Part shown: positions 1 through 4,921 of the stretch, piece by piece
How the letters are laid out: every line of letters begins with the position of its first letter
Numbering within the stretch: the first letter of the stretch is position 1
Assembly: GCA_031275955.1 (NCBI GenBank)
Contig: JAISNZ010000081.1
Location: 1-5,780, forward strand
Direction: 5' to 3'
Source: Desulfovibrio sp.
Lineage (GTDB): Bacteria > Desulfobacterota > Desulfovibrionia > Desulfovibrionales > Desulfovibrionaceae
DNA length: 5,780 bases
The notes under the pieces: generated by a model
Told to the model about the DNA's origin: nothing
The model's database searches: none
The model's input: the letters and a program-made list of their open reading frames with translations, nothing else
Made by a program: the position numbers and the translations under genes

Positions 1-122
1 GGCTGGTAGATCTGATTGCCAGACGCGGCGCCAAGCGCGCCTGCGTGGGACTTGCCAACAAAACAGCCCGTATCGCCTGGAGTCTTTTGGCTCACGGCAC
101 GGAATATAAACTCGCGGCATAG
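1..122 (+). CDS. IS110-family transposase, C-terminal end (partial)
   Basis: An open frame enters from the left edge (first whole codon at 3) and ends at TAG 120-122, giving 39 residues. The stretch LANKTARIAWSLLAHGTEY, preceded by a basic RRGAKRA segment, matches the conserved C-terminus of IS110/IS116/IS902-type transposases, which typically read 'ALANKxARxxWALLxxGxxY'. These enzymes combine an N-terminal DEDD RuvC-like domain with a C-terminal serine-containing domain and recombine DNA under guidance of an element-encoded RNA. Neither catalytic region is in the window, so integrity cannot be judged. The 'AW-LLAHG-EY' flavour suggests the IS1111 subgroup, but that is inference from memory. 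The gene runs convergently towards the transporter operon. Family assignment is fairly sure; subgroup is not. Confidence 0.8.
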   Translation, partial: LVDLIARRGAKRACVGLANKTARIAWSLLAHGTEYKLAA

Positions 123-126
123 CGCC

Positions 127-195
127 GTGCTTGTCATGCCGCTTGCAACCCGGCTTCTTTTTGTGTGAGCCGCGCGCAAGCGGCCCGCCAAGCAC
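127..195 (+). ncRNA. Nested hairpin just after the transposase stop; candidate IS bridge RNA segment or terminator
   Basis: Three perfectly paired steps nest in one structure: GTGCTTG (127-133) with CAAGCAC (189-195), CCGCTTGC (139-146) with GCAAGCGG (176-183), and CGGCT (151-155) with AGCCG (168-172). They are separated by a symmetric 5x5 internal loop (134-138/184-188) and a 4x3 loop (147-150/173-175), and are closed by a 12-nt apical loop. A stem interrupted by internal loops, just downstream of an IS110-type transposase, resembles the guide RNA that IS1111-group elements carry on that side. The alternative is a rho-independent terminator for the transposase, because TTTT follows at 196-199, though the stem is long and interrupted for one. 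A weaker second hairpin (TTCCC 207-211 with GGGAA 225-229) follows. The pairing is seen; the function is inferred. Confidence 0.3.
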
Positions 196-243
196 TTTTG
201 TAAAGCTTCCCCAACGGTTGCCAAGGGAAACGACAGGATGGGA

Positions 244-257
244 AAAAGGTCGGACCT
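244..257 (-). terminator. Weak possible terminator of the transporter operon
   Basis: Positions 247-257 form a near-perfect palindrome (AGGTC-G-GACCT). Read on the minus strand this gives AGGT-CCG-ACCT followed by TTTTT, a 4-bp stem with a 3-nt loop and a U tract, downstream of dctM. The stem is short for an efficient intrinsic terminator. It could equally be a protein-binding palindrome or chance. No stronger terminator for the minus-strand operon is visible between it and dctM. Confidence 0.2.
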
Positions 258-274
258 GCTTTCGGAAAACCTGA

Positions 275-438
275 ATTAGAGCATGGCGGTAAACGCCGAT
301 AAATTGATTAGGACCGAAAGCGCGTAAACCATCAAGGCGCTGCCATTTAAAGCGACGCCGTATATATGCGAGCATCCGAACAAATCTCTCTTGTCCATTT
401 TTTCCTTGACCATAGGGCGGGGCCATATATGCTCTAAT
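275..438. repeat. Segment bounded by a 10-bp inverted repeat (MITE-like)
   Basis: ATTAGAGCAT at 275-284 is exactly inverted as ATGCTCTAAT at 429-438, about 164 bp end to end. Beyond the 10 bp the arms diverge. Each arm contains TA directly outside GAGCAT, as would be expected of a small non-autonomous element using TA targets. By my count positions 281-438 are about 47% G+C, against roughly 57-62% in stretches sampled from livH and dctM. The stop codon of dctM (434-436) falls in the right arm. An 8-bp direct repeat ATATATGC (362-369, 425-432) also lies inside. No transposase is encoded in it. Chance is possible for a 10-bp repeat, so this is tentative. Confidence 0.35.
276..398 (-). CDS. Possible small hydrophobic protein, 40 aa, downstream of dctM
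   Basis: A frame of 40 codons begins with ATG at 398-396 and ends with TAA at 278-276, 35 nt after the dctM stop and on the same strand. This start is preceded by AAGGA (403-407) with a 4-nt spacer, a usable ribosome-binding site. The same frame is open further upstream into the 3' end of dctM, but those starts lack such a site. The product has a short charged N-terminus (MDKRD) and then a mostly apolar stretch from about residue 11 to the end, including ALMVYALSVL, compatible with one membrane segment. I recognise no family. It lies wholly within the inverted-repeat segment, so it may be a chance frame of a repeat rather than a gene. Confidence 0.2.
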   Translation of the reverse strand: MDKRDLFGCSHIYGVALNGSALMVYALSVLINLSAFTAML

Positions 439-1735
439 ACCCCAGAAGCCTCGGCAGGAAAAGAGCAACCGGGGACCAATACGTTGTCAGCAGCATAACC
501 AAAGAGTATCCCGCCAGGAAGATCATGACCGGCGGCAGAATTTCCGAGAATTCGACCTTGCCGATGCGCATGCCCAGGTAGAGCAGGCTGGCGTAAGGCG
601 GGGTGAGGCTGCCGATGGCCAGATTGACCCCGAAAATGGCCGCGTAATGGACGGGGTCAAGGCCGATGGCCGTGGCCAGGGGCAGAAGAAGCGGCGCGCA
701 GAGGATGATGCCCGTGGTGTCGTTGACGATCATGCCCACGAAAAGCAGCAGGAAATTGAGGAGGATCAGGATCAGGTACCTGTTGTCAGTAATGTTGAAA
801 ACCGTCTCCACAATGACCTGGGGGATTTGCAGCATGACGTAGGTCTGGCTGAGCATCATGCTGCACAGGATCATGATCATGATGGTGCCCACGGACACCG
901 CGGACCCTATCGAAACCCTGTACCAGCTCTTGAGGGTAAGTCCCCGGTAAATGAAAAAGCCCACGGGAATCGAATAGGCGACGGCCACGGCGGCGGCTTC
1001 CGTCGGCGTCATGACACCGGTGTAGATACCGCCCAGAATGATGATCGGCATGGCGATGGCGGGCAGGGCCTTCCAGCCGCGGGTGATGAACTGGCGGCGT
1101 TTTTCCCGCTTGTCCATGGGGGGAGGCATGATCAGAGGAAAGCGGGAAGCGTAGAACCTGTTGATACAGCAGAAAATGATCGTGGTGATCAGGCCCGGAA
1201 CGACCGTTGCGAGAAAACAGGCCAAAACGCTTGTCCCCGTGACCCAGCCGAAAATGATCATGGGGGTGCTCGGAGGGATGAGAACCCCAAGAATGGAGGA
1301 CGCGGTCACCAGGGCGGTGGCGAAGGGACGCGGATAGCCGCGGTTGACCATTTCCGGGATCAGCATGTTGCCGGTGGCGGCGACGCCCGAAAAGGCGCTG
1401 CCGGAAATGGCGCCGATCAGGGCGCAGGAAATGGTCGCCACCATGCCGAGCCCGCCGCGGACCCGGCCGACGAAAACATCCACAAACTCGAGCAGGTATT
1501 TGGCGATGCCGCTGTCGCTCATCAGCGAGCCGGCATAGATGAACAGGGGGATGCACAAAAGCGTCGGGCTCAGGATCTGCTGTACGCCCCACATCAACAT
1601 GCCCTTCATGGAGACGTCGCCCGCGACGCTCATAAAACAGAGCGCGCCCCCAAAGCAGAGGGCAATGGGAACCCCCAGGGAAAGCAACGCGATCAGGATG
1701 CCCAGGGACAGGAGGGAAAGAACGATGGGGTCCAT
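434..1735 (-). CDS. dctM: TRAP transporter large permease subunit, DctM family
   Basis: This 433-residue, very hydrophobic protein is the large membrane subunit of a tripartite ATP-independent periplasmic transporter. It carries the ion-coupled translocation path for a small, usually anionic, solute delivered by a DctP-type binding protein. Family landmarks are IPLFIYAG (62-69), RGGLGM (93-98), AISGSAFSGVAATG (109-122), IPEM (126-129), VLIPPSTPMIIFG (151-163), TPTEAAA (243-249) and TPPYA (378-382). Length and the ending LPRLLGY match complete family members, so it is not truncated despite the IS beyond it. ATG at 1735-1733 overlaps the dctQ stop by one base (TGATG), implying translational coupling, and GGAGG (1746-1750) precedes it by 10 nt. 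The stop TAG lies in an inverted-repeat arm. No dctP is visible and the substrate cannot be deduced. Confidence 0.95.
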   Translation of the reverse strand: MDPIVLSLLSLGILIALLSLGVPIALCFGGALCFMSVAGDVSMKGMLMWGVQQILSPTLLCIPLFIYAGSLMSDSGIAKYLLEFVDVFVGRVRGGLGMVATISCALIGAISGSAFSGVAATGNMLIPEMVNRGYPRPFATALVTASSILGVLIPPSTPMIIFGWVTGTSVLACFLATVVPGLITTIIFCCINRFYASRFPLIMPPPMDKREKRRQFITRGWKALPAIAMPIIILGGIYTGVMTPTEAAAVAVAYSIPVGFFIYRGLTLKSWYRVSIGSAVSVGTIMIMILCSMMLSQTYVMLQIPQVIVETVFNITDNRYLILILLNFLLLFVGMIVNDTTGIILCAPLLLPLATAIGLDPVHYAAIFGVNLAIGSLTPPYASLLYLGMRIGKVEFSEILPPVMIFLAGYSLVMLLTTYWSPVALFLPRLLGY

Positions 1736-2277
1736 CAGTCTTTAACCTCCAGGGCGGATTTTTGCGCGGAGGAATCCGCCGCCCGGTAGGCGCTGAAATA
1801 TTCCCAGGCCTCGACAGTGGAATAAAAGATCATCAGGGAGAAAGCGATAAAAGCGACAGCTTCAATATAGAGCCAGGGTATAAACAGGGTATCCGTCAAT
1901 TTTTCGAGGCGGAGGGAATATTTCAAAAGATCATAGCCCCAATAGACCAGCCAGCACAAAATAGAGCAGGAAATCAGGGCCGCGATACAACGGAGGAAAT
2001 AAATGTTCTTTTTCCTGGAGATGAAAATCTCAAGAACACGGGCAACCAGTTGCCCCTTTTCCGAGGAGGCCTTTACGGAAGCGCCGAGATACAGCCAGAT
2101 GGTGGGGAAATAGCACAGTTCTTCAATGCCGAGCAGGGGCATACGGAAGACATAGCGCAACAGGACCTGGGTACAGGACAGAAGGGCTATGCCGACAATA
2201 TTGGCGACAATAAAGGCGTCCACGGTTTTGTCAATAGCGACAAGCGCCTTGTTGTGACGAAAAAGATCGCTGTTCAA
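1735..2277 (-). CDS. dctQ: TRAP transporter small permease subunit, DctQ family
   Basis: The small membrane subunit of the TRAP transporter pairs with DctM in the inner membrane. With the preferred start it has 180 residues, usual for the family, and four predicted membrane segments near 18-40, 52-68, 92-114 and 135-155. The diagnostic stretch is QVLLRYVF (37-44) followed by EELCYFPTIWLYLGA (52-66). I chose TTG at 2277-2275 because GGAGG (2286-2290) sits 8 nt before it. A longer frame from TTG at 2313, only 2 nt after the livF stop, adds 12 residues (192 aa) but lacks a good ribosome-binding site and would place GGAGG inside the gene. The stop overlaps the dctM start. Sampled stretches (1801-1980) are about 45% G+C, clearly below both neighbours. 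Tight linkage to livF suggests co-transcription with the ABC genes. Confidence 0.9.
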   Translation of the reverse strand: MNSDLFRHNKALVAIDKTVDAFIVANIVGIALLSCTQVLLRYVFRMPLLGIEELCYFPTIWLYLGASVKASSEKGQLVARVLEIFISRKKNIYFLRCIAALISCSILCWLVYWGYDLLKYSLRLEKLTDTLFIPWLYIEAVAFIAFSLMIFYSTVEAWEYFSAYRAADSSAQKSALEVKD

Positions 2278-2290
2278 GATTTTTTCCTCC
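2278..2290 (-). promoter_or_regulatory. Ribosome-binding site that decides the dctQ start
   Basis: On the minus strand GGAGG (2286-2290) is followed by eight A/T-rich bases (AAAAAATC) and then TTG at 2277-2275. This spacing is near ideal and supports the 180-residue form of DctQ over the 192-residue form that starts at 2313. Confidence 0.6.
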
Positions 2291-2315
2291 GGGAATCGCC
2301 GTTTCCCAATCAAAC

Positions 2316-3035
2316 TCAGGCGCCGCCCAGATAGGCGGCCTTGATTTCCGGACGCTGCAGCAGCGACTTCCCCGTGCCCTCGGCCACGATTTCCCCCGTA
2401 TCCAGCACATATCCCCTGTCGGCCAACTGGAGGGCGATCCGGGCGTTCTGTTCCACCACGATGATGGTCAGGCCCTCATCGTTCAACTGTTTCAGGGTGC
2501 GGAACATGTCGTACATGAGAAGCGGCGCGAGGCCCATGGACGGTTCGTCCAGAAGGAGTACCGAACATTTGCTCATCAGGGCCCGGCCGACGGCCAGCAT
2601 CTGCTGCTCTCCGCCGGAAAGAGTATCGCTGCGCTGCCTCATACGTTCGGCCAGGCGCGGAAACATGCCGAAAACATAGTCCAGATCCTTGCGGGCGTCG
2701 CCTGTATTTGTCCAGGCGGCCAGGATCAGATTTTCCACGACCGTAAGATTCCCGAAAATCTGGCGTCCTTCCGGCACAAGGGTCATCCGGAGTTTGCCCA
2801 CGACATTGTGCGACTCTGTATTCAGGATGGAGGCGCCGTTGAAGAGGATGTCGCCTCCCGTCACGGTGGGGGATTCGGGCGGCTTGAGGCGCATCAGGGC
2901 CTTCAGGGTCGTTGATTTGCCGGCGCCGTTGGAACCGATGAGGGTGACGATTTCCCCGCGCCGCACATGAAAGGAAATGCCGTGCAGGGCCTCAATTTTG
3001 CCGTAGGAAGCTTTCAGGTCGATTACATTGAGCAT
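2316..3035 (-). CDS. livF: Branched-chain amino acid-type ABC transporter ATP-binding protein LivF
   Basis: One of two cytoplasmic ATPases powering the LivHM permease. The 239-residue length is usual for LivF. It shows Walker A GSNGAGKST (34-42), the LivF-style VPEGR-IF stretch (87-94), signature LSGGEQQ (139-145), Walker B VLLLDEP with catalytic Glu164, and EQNA (195-198) where most ABC ATPases have the switch histidine. That Q in place of H is normal for LivF, so it is not a defect. It ends in the family-typical AAYLGG. ATG at 3035-3033 overlaps the livG stop as TGATG. The nearest SD-like GGGAG (3049-3053) is 13 nt away, so translational coupling to livG probably matters. In this superfamily 'Liv' covers amino acids, urea, amides and aromatic acids, so the substrate is open. 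Confidence 0.96.
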   Translation of the reverse strand: MLNVIDLKASYGKIEALHGISFHVRRGEIVTLIGSNGAGKSTTLKALMRLKPPESPTVTGGDILFNGASILNTESHNVVGKLRMTLVPEGRQIFGNLTVVENLILAAWTNTGDARKDLDYVFGMFPRLAERMRQRSDTLSGGEQQMLAVGRALMSKCSVLLLDEPSMGLAPLLMYDMFRTLKQLNDEGLTIIVVEQNARIALQLADRGYVLDTGEIVAEGTGKSLLQRPEIKAAYLGGA

Positions 3036-3808
3036 CAGAGTGTGTCGTCTCCCAGATAAGCCTTGATGACGTCGGGGTTGGCCTGGATTTCCGCGGGGGT
3101 GCCGGCGGCGATGGTGCGCCCGAAATCAATGACGGAGATCCGCTGGCAGAGGGACATGACCACCTTCATCTGGTGTTCGATCATCCAGATACAGATCCGG
3201 AACTCGTCATAGATCCAGCGGATATGCCGGATCAGGCCGTCCACATCGGCGGAATTCAGGCCGGCGGCGGGCTCGTCCAGCAAGAGGAGTTTGGGATTGG
3301 TGGAGAGCGCCCTGGCCAGCTCCACCCGGCGCTGCAAGCCGTAGGGCAGGTTTTTGGGCAGTTCGTCCGTGAATTCGGTCAGGCCCATGATGTCCAGGAT
3401 CTCCCGCGACTTCTTTTCCACGCCTTTTTCCACGCGCCGATAGCGCCCGGAGCGCCAGACGGCGTCCAGAAAGCCGTAGCCCAGCCAGTGGGACTGGGCG
3501 ATGCGGATATTGTCCAGAACGCTCATGTCGTTCCAGAGGCGGATGTTCTGAAAGGTCCGGGCCATGCCGAGTCCCGCGACCTGATGCGGCTTGAGGCCCC
3601 GCGTCGGCTTGCCGTTGAAGGTGATGGTCCCCTCCGTCGGGGTGTAAAATCCGGAAACAAGGTTGAAAACCGTGGTCTTCCCCGCCCCGTTGGGGCCGAT
3701 CAGGCCGATGAGGTCATGGGCCTCAAGGGAAATGGAGAAATTCGTCAGGGCCTGAAGGCCGCCGAAGCGCTGCGTCAGCCCGTTGATTTCCAGAAGAGCC
3801 ACAGACAT
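3035..3808 (-). CDS. livG: Branched-chain amino acid-type ABC transporter ATP-binding protein LivG
   Basis: The second ATPase of the importer, expected to form a heterodimer with LivF beneath LivH and LivM. Its 257 residues carry Walker A GPNGAGKTT (38-46), Q-loop RTFQNIRLW with Gln87, the LivG-specific signature LPYGLQRRVELARAL (154-168) in place of LSGGQ, Walker B LLLLDEP with Glu179, and switch His212 in MIEHQMKVV. The C-terminus IKAYLG is typical. ATG at 3808-3806 is directly abutted by AAGGAG (3809-3814), leaving no spacer. GTG two codons later (3802-3800) has a 6-nt spacer and may be the true start, shortening the protein by two residues. It lies 27 nt after livM and overlaps livF by one base. 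All ATPase motifs are intact. Confidence 0.96.
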   Translation of the reverse strand: MSVALLEINGLTQRFGGLQALTNFSISLEAHDLIGLIGPNGAGKTTVFNLVSGFYTPTEGTITFNGKPTRGLKPHQVAGLGMARTFQNIRLWNDMSVLDNIRIAQSHWLGYGFLDAVWRSGRYRRVEKGVEKKSREILDIMGLTEFTDELPKNLPYGLQRRVELARALSTNPKLLLLDEPAAGLNSADVDGLIRHIRWIYDEFRICIWMIEHQMKVVMSLCQRISVIDFGRTIAAGTPAEIQANPDVIKAYLGDDTL

Positions 3809-3814
3809 CTCCTT
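3803..3814 (-). promoter_or_regulatory. Ribosome-binding site bearing on the livG start
   Basis: AAGGAG (3809-3814, minus strand) touches the ATG at 3808 with no spacer, too close for normal initiation. It stands 6 nt before GTG at 3802-3800, which is in frame. The site therefore favours the GTG start. Confidence 0.45.
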
Positions 3815-3835
3815 GGCGTCCGCGGTAGATCCCCG

Positions 3836-4912
3836 CTACTTGAAGGAAACCCAGCGTTTCAGGCGCGGGAAGACATGCGTCAGTTCCTTGTTGCCCAGCA
3901 GCCCTTCCGGCCGGAACTGCATGAGCAGGATCAGGATGAGCGGGATAAGCACCCACTTCCAGATCTGGCTCAGTTCAAAGGAGGCCGGCAAAAGCCCCCC
4001 GGCATGGAGCAGATCGTTCATCGCCGGGATGATGAAGCGCAAAAGCTCCACCATAAGGGTAAAGGCGACGGCGGCCAGGATGACCCCGGAAAGGGAGCCC
4101 ATGCCTCCGAGATAGACCATGACCAGACCTTCGGTGGATTTCAGGATGTTGAAGGCCTGGGCGTTCACATAGCCGTAGAGGTGCGCGTACAGCGCGCCGG
4201 CGAGACCCGCGAGGCCGGAGGAAACCATGAAGGCCATGATTTTGACCCCGTTGGTGTTCACGCCCATGATTTCCGCGGCGACTTCATTCTGGCAGACGGC
4301 GGAAATCCCCTTGCCGTAGGTGCTTGTCACCAGGCGGTAGAGAAGGGTGACGCAGACAAAGGTGCCGATCAGCACCCAGATGAGCATCCAGGGCAGATCC
4401 ACGACGTCCGTCATGGCGTTGATCGTCCGCTTCATCCCGGAAAACCCTCTGGGGCCGCCGATGAGGTCTATGTTCTCAATGAGGGAGATGATGATGTAGT
4501 TGGCCGCGATGGTGATGATGGCCAGATAGTCGTCCCGGGTATGAAAGGAGGGCAGGGCCACGATAAGCCCGAACAGGGCGGCGACAAGGCTTGCCAGGAT
4601 CAGCACCAGGGGAAAGAGAAAGGGGGCGAGTTCCGGCGGAAACAGAGGGTCCCCGAAGAGTTTGCTGCTGGAAAAGAAGGCCACGGAGAGCAGGGAACCA
4701 ACATAGGCGCCGACGCACATGAAGCCGGCGTGTCCACAGGAAAATTCCCCCATATAGCCGTTCACCAGATTCAGGCTGGTGGCGAAGATGATGTTGATCC
4801 CCATGAACATGAGCACTGTCAGGACGTAATGATCAAAGTATCCGGCCTGGGTCGCGGCCACGAGCCAGACGGCGGCGAGCAGGAAAAGAATGTTGACGGC
4901 GCGGCGTTGCAT
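3836..4912 (-). CDS. livM: Branched-chain amino acid-type ABC transporter permease LivM
   Basis: Inner-membrane permease that pairs with LivH to form the translocation path. The 358-residue protein begins with a basic, then hydrophobic segment (1-20) and has many further apolar segments. Family landmarks are SLNLVNGYMGEFSCGHAGFM (46-65), the charged FHTRDDYLAI-type loop near 123-132, GGPRGFSG (152-159), the cytoplasmic coupling region NEVAAEIMGVN (209-219) before SSGLAGLAGALYA (231-243), GGMGSLSG (269-276), and the C-terminal FRPEGLLG (333-340). ATG at 4912-4910 has GGGAG (4918-4922) with a 5-nt spacer, and that site overlaps the livH stop. The intergenic gap to livH is 9 nt. Length is within the family range and nothing looks broken. 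The transported amino acid or amide cannot be read from the permease. Confidence 0.96.
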   Translation of the reverse strand: MQRRAVNILFLLAAVWLVAATQAGYFDHYVLTVLMFMGINIIFATSLNLVNGYMGEFSCGHAGFMCVGAYVGSLLSVAFFSSSKLFGDPLFPPELAPFLFPLVLILASLVAALFGLIVALPSFHTRDDYLAIITIAANYIIISLIENIDLIGGPRGFSGMKRTINAMTDVVDLPWMLIWVLIGTFVCVTLLYRLVTSTYGKGISAVCQNEVAAEIMGVNTNGVKIMAFMVSSGLAGLAGALYAHLYGYVNAQAFNILKSTEGLVMVYLGGMGSLSGVILAAVAFTLMVELLRFIIPAMNDLLHAGGLLPASFELSQIWKWVLIPLILILLMQFRPEGLLGNKELTHVFPRLKRWVSFK

Positions 4913-4921
4913 GGAAACTCC

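Larger units (their letters stand above)
1..274 (+). mobile_element. IS110/IS1111-type insertion sequence, right part; outer boundary not determined
   Basis: The transposase tail and the structured noncoding DNA after it are best read as the right end of an IS110-family element. Members of this family lack classical terminal inverted repeats and usually make no clear target duplication, so the right boundary cannot be found from one copy. I placed the limit just before the inverted-repeat-bounded segment at 275-438. It could lie anywhere from about 200 to 433. The left end is outside the window. Confidence 0.35.

Noticed and set aside
195..198. LivF EQNA in place of the switch histidine (gene at 2316-3035, residues 195-198) as a sign of a defective ATPase
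   Set aside because: Gln at this place is usual in LivF proteins; Walker A, signature and Walker B are intact.
336..359. Imperfect hairpin (GGCG 336-339 with CGCC 356-359)
   Set aside because: Four pairs, a mismatch and a short inner stem with a wobble, no T tract on either side; too weak to call a terminator or RNA element.
123..433. CRISPR array, tRNA or riboswitch in the intergenic stretch
   Set aside because: No regularly spaced repeats, no cloverleaf with T-loop-like sequence, and no recognisable aptamer core were found. Only the hairpins and inverted repeat already listed are present.
786..1592. 268-codon minus-strand frame overlapping dctM in another register
   Set aside because: The translation is rich in R, H, P and G with no recognisable domain; it is a frame shadow of dctM.
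647..1789. 380-codon plus-strand open frame opposite dctM
   Set aside because: Its product is low-complexity, rich in D, G, H, Q and R, as expected from the reverse complement of hydrophobic GC-rich codons. dctM has clear family motifs in the other strand.
1762..2334. 190-codon plus-strand frame opposite dctQ
   Set aside because: It is antisense to a well-supported dctQ, has no membrane, signal or domain pattern, and its length is explained by the lack of stops opposite dctQ.
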